Origin: Gammaproteobacteria bacterium
GTDB lineage: Bacteria > Pseudomonadota > Gammaproteobacteria > Pseudomonadales > Pseudohongiellaceae
NCBI GenBank assembly: GCA_003556835.1
Contig: PWQG01000453.1
Coordinates: 1 to 14,437, forward strand
Length of the DNA stretch: 14,437 bases
Direction: 5' to 3'
Made by a program: the position numbers and the translations under genes. The notes under the pieces are model-generated. The model was not told the DNA's origin, did no database searches, and saw nothing but the letters and a program-made list of their open reading frames with translations. The number at the start of each line of letters is the position of its first letter. Position 1 is the stretch's first letter. Of this stretch, positions 6,338 to 13,958 are shown piece by piece.

Positions 6338-7723
6338 ATGATGAGCCAGGTAAAATTCGGTCAATATGCCATTGAGCATATTCACGAGTTCCGCAATGAG
6401 CTGCGGGACGAAGCATCCCGGGCCCTGTCCGGCTGGGCCGGCAAAGTCGCCGCTGTATTACTGATCTTTTCGTCATTGATCACCTGGTACACCCTGGAGG
6501 GGGCTGGTAATCCGGCGGCTTTCTATACCCTTTTCACCTATGTCCCGGTCATTCTCCTGGTACTGTTGTATCCAATCCTATCCCTGCTCGCTTCCAGCCT
6601 GGAAAAATACGCTCCGACCCTGGTCGACGCAGGCACACTCGGTGTGCTTCTCGGTTTCTGTGCGACGCTTCACTTTGCCTTCGCACCGGATCAGGATCCC
6701 GCTGCCAGGGCACAGTTGCACCTGGACCTGTCAGGTCAGTTAAATTTTGTATTACTGATGACCACCGCCCTGTCCTACCACACACGGTTCCGTATCACGG
6801 TGATCAGGAACCTGAGTTTTGCAGTGGTCGCGGTAGCGGTGATCTATGGCATCAGTCCGGAGTACCTGACCGACAACTTCATACAGGTCCTGCAGGGAGT
6901 TTCGGCCGGAACGATCTTCGCCTGGCTGTTCTTCCAACGCATCCAGACGCGTTTCTACTACAAGTCGATCGATGCGGACACCAGGCAGCACCTGTACAAT
7001 CAATTGTCCAAACTGGTATACCCGCACCAGCTGGCGATGATCAAGGCGGGCGATGAACTCGAAGACACCATGCCGGTCGAGAAAAGCCAGGCCATCATCA
7101 ACGTCTTTGATGTGCAGAACTCCAGTGATATCAAGCACGAACGGACAAAGTCCTTTTTCCTCGACGTGTTTCGCGCTTTTTCCCAGATCTGCATGATGGG
7201 TTACCGGCACAACCCCCTGCAGTCACGCGCATTCCGACTCAAGGAAACCGGAGACGGCTTCATCAGTTCCATCGGTTATCCGTTCATGGCCCCGGACAAC
7301 ACCTCCCTGGCCGACCACGCGGTCGCTACCGCACTGATGATGTTCCGCGCCTTCAATACGGAAGTGCGCCAATTCCAGTACACCCATCCGATCAAGGCCG
7401 CCATCGGCCTGGCCTACAATTCGGTACAGGGCACTTTCCAGAGCAGTGGCATCAAAGCCTATGATCTGTTCGGCGATGCACTGATCCAGGCCTACCGTTA
7501 CGAGGAAATCCGTAAACAGCCGGAGATTGAGCAGGTCATCCGCCAGCGCGCAGCCGAAGAAGGTTTGACGCATTACAACATCCTCATCATCCAGGACGTG
7601 GTCTTCAATTCCCTGCACGAGCGGTACCAGCAACTGTTCCATCGGATCGACCTGCAGGAGGTTGGTTATCTGATTCGCCAGGATGCCAAGGCCCGATTCG
7701 TGTACTTCCATATTCTCGAGTAA
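6338..7723 (+). CDS. Membrane-bound class III nucleotide cyclase-like protein
   Basis: Of its 461 residues, the N-terminal half has six hydrophobic segments (about 35-53, 63-86, 95-115, 133-148, 157-172 and 183-202). Residues from about 220 to 440 fit a class III adenylate/guanylate cyclase domain. VFDVQNSSD carries the first metal-binding aspartate (Asp258), LKETGDGF the second (Asp306), and YDLFGDALIQAYR aligns with the dimer-interface segment. Lys302 and Asp376 occupy the two adenine-selecting positions, pointing to ATP. Arg387 matches the transition-state arginine, but the partner asparagine position holds Ile383, so activity is uncertain. An in-frame TGA at 6302-6304 and the lack of other start codons fix the start at ATG 6338 or 6341. 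Ribosome-binding sequence is weak. It is divergent from the methyltransferase/acyltransferase pair; no effector gene lies beside it. Confidence 0.75.
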   Translation: MMSQVKFGQYAIEHIHEFRNELRDEASRALSGWAGKVAAVLLIFSSLITWYTLEGAGNPAAFYTLFTYVPVILLVLLYPILSLLASSLEKYAPTLVDAGTLGVLLGFCATLHFAFAPDQDPAARAQLHLDLSGQLNFVLLMTTALSYHTRFRITVIRNLSFAVVAVAVIYGISPEYLTDNFIQVLQGVSAGTIFAWLFFQRIQTRFYYKSIDADTRQHLYNQLSKLVYPHQLAMIKAGDELEDTMPVEKSQAIINVFDVQNSSDIKHERTKSFFLDVFRAFSQICMMGYRHNPLQSRAFRLKETGDGFISSIGYPFMAPDNTSLADHAVATALMMFRAFNTEVRQFQYTHPIKAAIGLAYNSVQGTFQSSGIKAYDLFGDALIQAYRYEEIRKQPEIEQVIRQRAAEEGLTHYNILIIQDVVFNSLHERYQQLFHRIDLQEVGYLIRQDAKARFVYFHILE

Positions 7724-7775
7724 CCGGCACACTGCATCCGCTGGTCCGGCACATGAAAAGTCAAGCACTTTCCGG

Positions 7776-7781
7776 TATACT
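7776..7781 (+). promoter_or_regulatory. Candidate -10 box of the aspartate kinase gene
   Basis: TATACT matches five of six bases of the sigma-70 -10 consensus and lies 34 bases before the ATG at 7816. The hexamer at a 17-base spacing is TGAAAA, a poor -35. A ribosome-binding AAGGA (7804-7808) sits seven bases before the start. A new transcript starting here, separate from the cyclase, is plausible but not proven. Confidence 0.35.
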
Positions 7782-7815
7782 CTTCCTCCTTATTTGGCCA
7801 TAAAAGGAACGCTCC

Positions 7816-9300
7816 ATGTCGTCCGAGAACCAATCGAACCCAGCTCATACTGTCGAGAAAATCGGCGGCACCTCCATGAGCCAGTTTGATGCGGTCCGCG
7901 AGAACATATTCATGAATCCCGCCCTGGAAGGCAGTTATTACGGCAGGATCTTTGTCGTATCAGCCTATAGCGGCATCACCAATATGCTGCTGGAGCACAA
8001 GAAAACCGGCCAGCCGGGTATCTATTCCCTGTTTGCCGACGCCGAAGAGGAACAGAGCTGGCAGGAAGCCTTCTCCACGCTGCGCGGCCGCATGATCGAG
8101 ATCAATGAGGAACTGTTCGAGGAAGTCGGACAGCTCAATCGTGCCAATGCCTACATACTACAACGCCTGCATGATGCCGAGAGTGTCCTGCAGGATGTAC
8201 AGAACCTTTGCCGCCACGGTCACTTCGCACTCAGCGATTATCTGCTGACCCTGCGCGAAATGCTGGCCAGCCTGGGCGAAATCCACAGCGCCTACAACAC
8301 CGCGCAGTTATTGCAGATGCATGGCATCAATGCGGTTATGGTGGACCTGTCGGGATGGGGCGCACCCGAGCATCTGCCGCTGGATGAGCAGATCACCAAA
8401 GCGTTCGAGAATATCGACCTGAGCCGGGAGCTGCCCATCACCACAGGCTACTGCCATTGCAAAGGCGGCCTGATGAGAGTCTTCGACCGCGGCTACAGTG
8501 AAATGACTTTCAGCCGTATTGCTGTGGTGAGTGGTGCTGTCGAGGCCATCATCCACAAGGAATTCCATCTCAGCAGTGCCGACCCCAGGGTCGTGGGTGT
8601 TGACAATGCCGTGCCTATCGGGCGCACCAATTATGACGTGGCCGACCAGCTTGCCAATCTGGGCATGGAAGCGATCCATCCCCGGGCCGCCAAGGGCCTG
8701 CGCAAGAACGACATCCCGCTGCGTGTCAAGAACACCTTTGAACCGGAGCATACCGGCACATTGATCACTCGCGACTATGTCAGTGACTCACCCTGCGTCG
8801 AAATCATTGCCGGACGCAACGGTGTCTACGCCGTGGAACTGTTTGATCAGGAGATGGTTGGGGACCTTTCGCACTATGAGCATGTATTTCTCGAGGTGAT
8901 CTCGCGATTCAAGGCGCAGATCATCAACAAGGACCTGAACGCCAACACCATCACCCACTATCTGGGGACCAATCTGAAAACCGTGAAACGGATTCAGTCC
9001 CATCTGCAGAAAACATTCACCGAGTCGGAGGTCAATGTACGCAAGGTCTGTATCGTCTCCGCCATTGGCAGTGACATCAAGATCTCGGGCATGCTCGCCG
9101 AAACCACGGCGGCACTGGCCAAAGCAAAAGTCCGGATTCTGGCGGTGCATCAATCCATGCGCCAGGTCGACATGCAGTTTGTGCTGGATGAGACCGATTA
9201 CGAAACAGCCGTGAAGAGCCTGCACTCACAACTGGTCGAGGCACACAACCACGGTCGCGCCATCAAACTGGCGACACCGGAGAAAACGCTCGGTACCTGA
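7816..9300 (+). CDS. Aspartate kinase, ectoine-associated (Ask_Ect-like) subtype
   Basis: Aspartate kinase phosphorylates L-aspartate with ATP, the first step towards lysine, threonine, methionine and, in some bacteria, ectoine. The product has 494 residues. The amino-acid-kinase domain opens with HTVEKIGGTS (11-20) and contains TGYCHCKGGLMRVFDRGYSE, with DRGYSEM at 224-230, in place of the usual GRGGSD motif; KEFHLSSADPRVVG follows. EKIGGTSM and DRGYSEMTFSRIA are, from memory, hallmarks of aspartokinases found in ectoine clusters. Two ACT-type regulatory domains occupy roughly the last 160 residues (VCIVSAIGSDIKISGMLAET is the start of one). ATG 7816 is backed by AAGGA at seven bases. No ectA, ectB or ectC lies in the window; the next gene is a class V PLP enzyme 84 bases on. 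The kinase call is firm; subtype and pathway are inference. Confidence 0.93.
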   Translation: MSSENQSNPAHTVEKIGGTSMSQFDAVRENIFMNPALEGSYYGRIFVVSAYSGITNMLLEHKKTGQPGIYSLFADAEEEQSWQEAFSTLRGRMIEINEELFEEVGQLNRANAYILQRLHDAESVLQDVQNLCRHGHFALSDYLLTLREMLASLGEIHSAYNTAQLLQMHGINAVMVDLSGWGAPEHLPLDEQITKAFENIDLSRELPITTGYCHCKGGLMRVFDRGYSEMTFSRIAVVSGAVEAIIHKEFHLSSADPRVVGVDNAVPIGRTNYDVADQLANLGMEAIHPRAAKGLRKNDIPLRVKNTFEPEHTGTLITRDYVSDSPCVEIIAGRNGVYAVELFDQEMVGDLSHYEHVFLEVISRFKAQIINKDLNANTITHYLGTNLKTVKRIQSHLQKTFTESEVNVRKVCIVSAIGSDIKISGMLAETTAALAKAKVRILAVHQSMRQVDMQFVLDETDYETAVKSLHSQLVEAHNHGRAIKLATPEKTLGT

Positions 9301-9333
9301 TCCAGCAACCCGATTGCACTTTATGCCGCAAAA

Positions 9334-9365
9334 CCGCCCTGCTCCGCCCCCACGGACCAGGGCGG
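9334..9365 (-). terminator. Minus-strand-facing intrinsic terminator-like hairpin
   Basis: CCGCCCTG (9334-9341) and CAGGGCGG (9358-9365) make an 8-bp GC-rich stem, extended inside by TCCG/CGGA after one mismatch, with a 6-base loop. Read on the minus strand the stem runs directly into TTTTGC. Read on the plus strand it is followed by AATACC with no T-run. It therefore points against the two flanking plus-strand genes and would stop transcripts entering from the right. Confidence 0.55.
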
Positions 9366-9384
9366 AATACCACGGGAGATCGGA

Positions 9385-10551
9385 ATGGATATTGAGCAAC
9401 TCCGGCATGACACACCTGCCTGCGCACGTCTGATTCATTTCAATAATGCTGGCGCGGCATTGTCACCGCAAGCCGTGACCACCAGTGTCATCGAGCACTT
9501 GCAGCTCGAGCAGCAGGTCGGTGGCTATGAGGCGGCAGCCAGGGCAAGTGGTCAACTGGAGCAGTTCTACCACGCCATCGCCGGACTGCTGAACTGTAAT
9601 CCGCGCGAAATCGCCTATGCCGAGAACGCCTCCCGAGGCTGGAATCACCTGCTGCATGCGATCCCTTTCGAACCCGGTGACCGCATACTGACAGGACAGT
9701 CGGAATACGCGAGCAACTACCTCTCCCTCCTGCACTTCGCCCGTCAGAAACAGATTGGCATTGAAGTGATCGAAAACGGCGACGATGGCCGTATCGATCT
9801 GGAGCAACTTCGGCAACGCCTCGACAGTGATGTCCGGCTCATTGCATTGACGCATGTGGCCAGCCAGAGCGGCGTGGTCCAACCGGCACAGGCCGTTGGC
9901 CGGCTCGCGCGCCAACACCGGATTTTCTACCTGCTCGATGCCAGTCAGTCGGCCGGACAATGCCCCCTGGATGTGACCGAACTGCAATGCGACATGCTGG
10001 TCGGCACCGGGCGAAAATACCTCAGAGGGCCGCGTGGCACCGGCTTCCTGTATGTTCGTAACGCCATTGTCGAATACCTGGAGCCGGCCACCGTGGAGCT
10101 GCACACCGTGGATTGGCGCAGCGCGCACAGCTACCGTATCCGCGACGATGCCCGTCGCTTCGAAAGCTGGGAAAGTAACGTGGCCGGCAAGATCGGCCTC
10201 GGAGTGGCGGCCGACTACGCAGTGCGGACCGGAATACCAGCCAGCGCCGAACGGATCCGTCAACTGGCAGCGCATTTGCGGAGCGCATTGCGCAGCATTC
10301 CCGGAATTCAGGTCCATGAACCGGATACCGACCAGCTCTGTGGACTGGTCACTTTCAGCAGTGAACATGAGTCAGCACAAGCCCTGCATGAACGCCTCCA
10401 GGAGCGAGGTATCAACAGTTCAGTCACACGCCGGGCCGCCACACTCCTCGATTTCGACAGGCGTGGCCTGAACGATATCAACCGCGCTTCCCTGCACTAC
10501 TACAACACGGAAGAGGAAATCACCGCTTTCTGTGGTCAACTGGAGCGCTGA
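9385..10551 (+). CDS. Class V aminotransferase-fold PLP enzyme
   Basis: This is a 388-residue fold-type I PLP enzyme of the class V group, which includes cysteine desulfurases, isopenicillin N epimerase-like enzymes and the sulfoxide lyase EgtE. Visible elements are the N-terminal HFNNAGAALSPQAV, the ring-stacking/substrate region ALTHVASQSGVVQP with His157, the cofactor aspartate Asp185 in LLDASQSAGQ, and the Schiff-base lysine Lys211 in GTGRKYLRGPRGTGFLYV. No cysteine-bearing mobile loop typical of an IscS-like desulfurase is evident near the end. The N-terminal GGYEAA segment is reminiscent of EgtE, but no other ergothioneine gene is nearby. A GGGAG Shine-Dalgarno (9374-9378) lies six bases before ATG. 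It follows the aspartate kinase in the same direction, and its stop abuts the opposing transporter's stop with no spacer. The fold is sure; the substrate is unknown. Confidence 0.85.
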   Translation: MDIEQLRHDTPACARLIHFNNAGAALSPQAVTTSVIEHLQLEQQVGGYEAAARASGQLEQFYHAIAGLLNCNPREIAYAENASRGWNHLLHAIPFEPGDRILTGQSEYASNYLSLLHFARQKQIGIEVIENGDDGRIDLEQLRQRLDSDVRLIALTHVASQSGVVQPAQAVGRLARQHRIFYLLDASQSAGQCPLDVTELQCDMLVGTGRKYLRGPRGTGFLYVRNAIVEYLEPATVELHTVDWRSAHSYRIRDDARRFESWESNVAGKIGLGVAADYAVRTGIPASAERIRQLAAHLRSALRSIPGIQVHEPDTDQLCGLVTFSSEHESAQALHERLQERGINSSVTRRAATLLDFDRRGLNDINRASLHYYNTEEEITAFCGQLER

Positions 10552-11904
10552 TCAGAGCAGGATCGTCTGCACAAATACCAGCAGAATCGCGGCCGGGCAG
10601 ATATACCGTATATAGAAGGGCCAGATACGCCAGAACAGGGAATGCTCCACCTCCGGACTTCCCTCGCGTATCTCACGGAGCACCGAATTGCGATTCCAGA
10701 TCCAGGCGACGAATACGGCGAAAAAGAAACCCAGTAGAGGCTGACTGAACTCGGTGGTCAGCATCACCACCAGATCGAACAACCAGCCGAAGTTCACCAC
10801 AATTATCAGGGAAAGCGAGGCAATCACGGCACCAATCAGAAGACCTGCCTTGCGCCGATGCATGGAGTGATTCTCGACCGCGTAGGACACGGGCACTTCA
10901 AGCATGGAAATGGAGGAGGTCAGTGATGCGATGCTCATCAGCAGGAAGAATGCCAGGGCAACCAGGCTGCCTGCCATGCCCATACTGTCGAACAGTGCCG
11001 GCAGGACCGCAATGATCAGCCCGGGTCCGGCAATCAGACCTCCGGCATCATCATAGATTGCGATTCCGCCAGCAAGCGCCACGTACATGGCCGGCAGGAT
11101 CAACAGGCCCGCCATCACCGCAATACCCACATCAAGCAGGGCAACCAGGCCACCTACGGTGGGCAGGTTCTCGCGCCGACTCAGGTAGGAGCCGTAGATC
11201 AGCATGGTGCCCACACCCAGTGAGAGAGAGAAAAATGCCTGCCCCATTGCGCTGAGCAAGAGCCGGGGATCGGTGATCCGGGAGAAATCCGGCACCAGAT
11301 AGGCCCGCAAACCGTCAGTCGCGCCATCCAGAGTCAGCACATAGACGATGAGGATCAGCAGAATCAGCAACAGGGAAGGCATCAGCCGGGTCGCCCACCT
11401 TTCGATACCGCGTCGCACACCGGCCGTCACCACATAAATGGTCAGCGCCACAAAAATCAATGTGAAAATGGCATCCCGTTCCGCACTGCCCGAGGTCAAC
11501 CAGGCTGCCGGGGAAGTCCAGCCCATCAGCTCCGAAAACGAGGAAAGAAAATAGGCCAGCATCCAGCCGCTGACAATGGCATAGAAGCTGAGAATGAGAC
11601 TCACCGTCACGATACCGCCCATGCCAACCACGGTGGCCAGCATTCGCGTTCGCGGCCCACGGGAAATACCACGCAACGCCGTGACTGCATTTGCACGTGC
11701 ATGACGCCCGATTATCAGTTCCGCCATCAGGGCAGGATAGGCAAGGGAAAAGGCCAGAATCAGATAAACAAACAGGAAGGCAGCGCCGCCATTACTGGCT
11801 GCATTGGTGGGAAAACCCCAGATATTGCCCAGGCCGACCGCCGAACCGGAAGCGGCCATGAGAAAACCGAAACGCGAACTGAACTCTCCCCGGGGACTTG
11901 CCAT
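10552..11904 (-). CDS. NSS-family sodium-dependent transporter with an altered extracellular gate
   Basis: This 450-residue inner-membrane protein belongs to the neurotransmitter:sodium symporter family (LeuT fold), which takes up amino acids with sodium. Helix 1 carries SGSAVGLGNIWGFP (19-32), helix 6 GQAFFSLSLGVGTMLIYGSY (221-240), and helix 8 the sodium-site LTSSIS with Thr329-Ser331. Length and hydrophobicity fit about 11 helices, as in many bacterial members. Position 30, arginine in LeuT and most relatives, is glycine, and the gate aspartate that usually pairs with it (near LFDLVV) appears to be Val380. ATG 11904 lies six bases after the cyclophilin stop. An AGGAG 12 bases before the start sits inside the cyclophilin's end, so the two are probably co-transcribed. 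The substrate cannot be read from sequence. Confidence 0.9.
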   Translation of the reverse strand: MASPRGEFSSRFGFLMAASGSAVGLGNIWGFPTNAASNGGAAFLFVYLILAFSLAYPALMAELIIGRHARANAVTALRGISRGPRTRMLATVVGMGGIVTVSLILSFYAIVSGWMLAYFLSSFSELMGWTSPAAWLTSGSAERDAIFTLIFVALTIYVVTAGVRRGIERWATRLMPSLLLILLILIVYVLTLDGATDGLRAYLVPDFSRITDPRLLLSAMGQAFFSLSLGVGTMLIYGSYLSRRENLPTVGGLVALLDVGIAVMAGLLILPAMYVALAGGIAIYDDAGGLIAGPGLIIAVLPALFDSMGMAGSLVALAFFLLMSIASLTSSISMLEVPVSYAVENHSMHRRKAGLLIGAVIASLSLIIVVNFGWLFDLVVMLTTEFSQPLLGFFFAVFVAWIWNRNSVLREIREGSPEVEHSLFWRIWPFYIRYICPAAILLVFVQTILL

Positions 11905-11910
11905 CAGCGA

Positions 11911-12927
11911 TCAGGACTCCTGGTAGGATTCCAGGACAAAACGCATGCGTCCATCAGCCGGTTGCTCGATCAGGCGGAACTCAACGTCCGTTATGACACT
12001 GACCGAACCGAATTCATTGAGTTCCACCCTGGGAATATGCAGTCGGCCATTTTCCGCGGAGAATGTTGCCATGTCGTCGTTAACACCCAGTCCCAGGGAG
12101 ATCAGGCTGTTAGGATTCAGTTCGAAGATGATGTCAGGATCATTCGCCACCGGGTGCAGGGTCAGGCTGAAAAGGCCCAGCTCTTCGCCAGCATCAACCG
12201 TCATGATCAGTCGTTCGGTGGCAAATTCGTACACATGCATCGCTTCGCTGTAGCGCTGCACGCGCAGGGGATTTATCTTGATGAGCTGCGCATCTACCGG
12301 ATAATTGTATCTGTTGGAACTGGGACTGGGGGTAAAGTCGCGTAGCGGAATGGACGTGGCAAAACCTCCAAGATTGAAGGTATCCACCTCTGCGAGCCGA
12401 TCGACGACCTGCATTCCCTCGCCAAGCACCTGCCCGAATACAGTAAAACCACCGTTTTGTTCATCCAGATTCTCGGCGTTGTCAGCCAGGTTCACAAACC
12501 ACTGGCTGGTCGCACTGTCAGGGTCGCCGCCCATCTTGGCCATGGCAATGGTTCCCCGGACATTGGAGAGACCGGGCTCGTTGACAACCGGTGGGTCCTG
12601 GGGAATCGCCAGGGGTCCGCAAGGCCGCGGTCCACCCTCTACGCAAGGCTGGAATCGATAGCCACCCCCCTGCAGCACAAAATCCTGCTCCAGGCGGTGC
12701 AGGAACGTGTTCTGGTAATCTCCCCGCTCCAGATAATTGAGGAAATTTTCAACGGTGGCTGGCGTCTCATCCGCGAACAGTTCGACGGAAAAATCACCGA
12801 ATGTGGTGCTGACGCGCACAATCGGATTGCCGGCTGTCTGTGCCTGCGCGGCACCAAGAAACAGGCTCAGCGCCAGGGCAACAACTGCTGCCGCACTGCG
12901 CTTCACAGAATGACCCGGGACTGCCAT
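11911..12927 (-). CDS. Periplasmic cyclophilin-type peptidyl-prolyl isomerase with C-terminal extension
   Basis: The 338-residue product starts with a basic N-terminus, a hydrophobic core and an AQA cleavage site near residue 29, so it should be exported to the periplasm. Residues of about 35-215 are a cyclophilin domain: FLHRLEQDFVLQGGGY holds the catalytic arginine (Arg78) and the active-site Gln86, ATSQWFVN (139-146) matches the usual SQFFI region, and FGQVLGEGMQVVD (164-176) the last motif. A loop with Cys95 and Cys103 (CVEGGPRPC) could form a disulfide in the oxidising periplasm. About 120 further residues (215-338), mostly predicted strands with no motif I recognise, have no place in the usual single-domain bacterial enzyme of 160-190 residues. 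ATG 12927 has an excellent AAGGAG (12934-12939) at six bases. It lies 45 bases after lipB and six before the transporter. Confidence 0.9.
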   Translation of the reverse strand: MAVPGHSVKRSAAAVVALALSLFLGAAQAQTAGNPIVRVSTTFGDFSVELFADETPATVENFLNYLERGDYQNTFLHRLEQDFVLQGGGYRFQPCVEGGPRPCGPLAIPQDPPVVNEPGLSNVRGTIAMAKMGGDPDSATSQWFVNLADNAENLDEQNGGFTVFGQVLGEGMQVVDRLAEVDTFNLGGFATSIPLRDFTPSPSSNRYNYPVDAQLIKINPLRVQRYSEAMHVYEFATERLIMTVDAGEELGLFSLTLHPVANDPDIIFELNPNSLISLGLGVNDDMATFSAENGRLHIPRVELNEFGSVSVITDVEFRLIEQPADGRMRFVLESYQES

Positions 12928-12972
12928 GTAGGACTCCTTGACTGATACTTCTGCCTGAACGGCTGCGAGGCA

Positions 12973-13668
12973 TTACTTTACTGCATTTGCCGATGCTTTG
13001 ATACCGGTCGGCCACTGATCGCTATGCAGCACATCGTGACTCCCGGGCAGCTTGGTAATCAGGCGCTGAAGCAACATCCGACGTACCCGGCCCATCGATA
13101 CGGGTTCTCCGGGCAGCAGATCACGCAGCTGGGTCACCGCCATGCCCTCATAACCACAGGGGTTGATTCCCAAAAAAGGAGACAGGTCCATATCCAGATT
13201 GAGCGCCAGTCCATGGTAGGAACAACCACGGCGGATCCGCAGACCCAGGGACGCAATTTTGGCACCGTTGACGTACACGCCCGGCGCGCGGTCAAGCAGG
13301 CCGGCTTCGATACCCAGTTCGCCAAGGGTGGCGATGATGGCATCTTCCATCAGGGAAACCAGTTGCCGTACACCGATTTCGGCACGTCGGATGTCAATCA
13401 GAAGATAAACAAGCAGTTGTCCCGGGCCGTGATAGGTCACCTGGCCACCCCGATCAATCTGGACCACGGGGATCCGGTCCGTATTGATCAGATGTTCGGG
13501 CTTGCCGGCCTGCCCCTGGGTGTAGACCGGCAGGTGAGAAAGGCACCAGATTTCGTCAGGTGTTGTTGCATCGCGGGAGGCCGTGAATGCCTGCATGGCA
13601 TGCCAGACCGGTTCATAGGGCTGCTCGCCAAGTTCACGGACAATCAGCTGACGATCTGTCGTGCTCAC
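12973..13668 (-). CDS. lipB: Octanoyl-(acyl carrier protein):protein N-octanoyltransferase LipB
   Basis: LipB moves the octanoyl group from ACP to lipoyl domains of 2-oxoacid dehydrogenases and the glycine cleavage H protein; LipA then inserts sulfur. The 231-residue product carries the family motif RGGQVTYHGPGQ (73-84), the catalytic Lys137 in GAKIASLGLRI and Cys171 in INPCGYEGMAVTQL. The start is GTG at 13668, forming a GTGA overlap with the ybeD stop, and no separate Shine-Dalgarno is visible, so translation is likely coupled. Its C-terminus (GIKASANAVK) is a little longer than the family core. lipA, which commonly follows lipB, is not in the window; the next gene is a cyclophilin. Confidence 0.97.
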   Translation of the reverse strand: MSTTDRQLIVRELGEQPYEPVWHAMQAFTASRDATTPDEIWCLSHLPVYTQGQAGKPEHLINTDRIPVVQIDRGGQVTYHGPGQLLVYLLIDIRRAEIGVRQLVSLMEDAIIATLGELGIEAGLLDRAPGVYVNGAKIASLGLRIRRGCSYHGLALNLDMDLSPFLGINPCGYEGMAVTQLRDLLPGEPVSMGRVRRMLLQRLITKLPGSHDVLHSDQWPTGIKASANAVK

Positions 13669-13958
13669 AGGACCAACTTGACACCGGCAACCGTTTTCAG
13701 ATCCTGAAAAAGCTGCTCCAGTTGCTGTTTTCCCGTCGCCTGGATGACTACGGTCACGGACAGGTAGGTTCCCTGGCGGCTTTCCCGCACCGTGATCTGT
13801 TCGTTATTGACCTCCGGCGCATGACGCTGGAACACGGTCACAACCTCGTCACGGAAAACGCTGCTGGCCACCCCCATGACCTTGACCGGATATTCACAGG
13901 GGAAACGGATTTCAGGCGCGGCCTGTTGTCCCATATCTGTGAATTTCATGCCACTCAT
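13665..13958 (-). CDS. ybeD: YbeD/DUF493 family protein
   Basis: This is a 97-residue cytoplasmic protein of the DUF493 family, which has an ACT-like ferredoxin fold and usually sits between dacA and lipB. The typical IRFPCEYPVKVMG opening (residues 17-29), the VVTVFQRHAPE helix and the GTYLSVTVVIQATGKQQLEQ strand-helix are all visible. The family is proposed to influence lipoylation because of its constant place beside lipB; a direct reaction is not known. ATG 13958 overlaps the dacA stop as ATGA, and its own stop overlaps the lipB start as GTGA, so the three genes form a translationally coupled operon. Confidence 0.95.
   Translation of the reverse strand: MSGMKFTDMGQQAAPEIRFPCEYPVKVMGVASSVFRDEVVTVFQRHAPEVNNEQITVRESRQGTYLSVTVVIQATGKQQLEQLFQDLKTVAGVKLVL

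Noticed and set aside
5732..6385. A 217-codon minus-strand frame overlapping the methyltransferase-like gene.
   Set aside because: The alternative frame holds the RHP...EE signature and the hydrophobic helices; this one is cysteine- and glycine-rich shadow sequence.
7727..7754. A direct repeat of CCGGCAC downstream of the cyclase gene.
   Set aside because: Two seven-base copies about 24 bases apart are likely by chance, and no insertion or attachment-site feature accompanies them.
4591..7815. A defence island or integrated mobile element in the middle block.
   Set aside because: There is no transposase, integrase, nuclease, terminal repeat or tRNA boundary; the only support is lower G+C and lineage-specific gene content.
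9463..10368. A 301-codon minus-strand open frame opposite the class V PLP enzyme.
   Set aside because: The plus-strand frame carries all PLP-enzyme motifs; the antisense frame shows none of its own and has no ribosome-binding site I can point to.
12952..12972. A 5-bp hairpin between lipB and the cyclophilin gene as a terminator.
   Set aside because: The stem is short, the loop is 11 bases, and no T-run follows on the minus strand; the genes more likely share a transcript.
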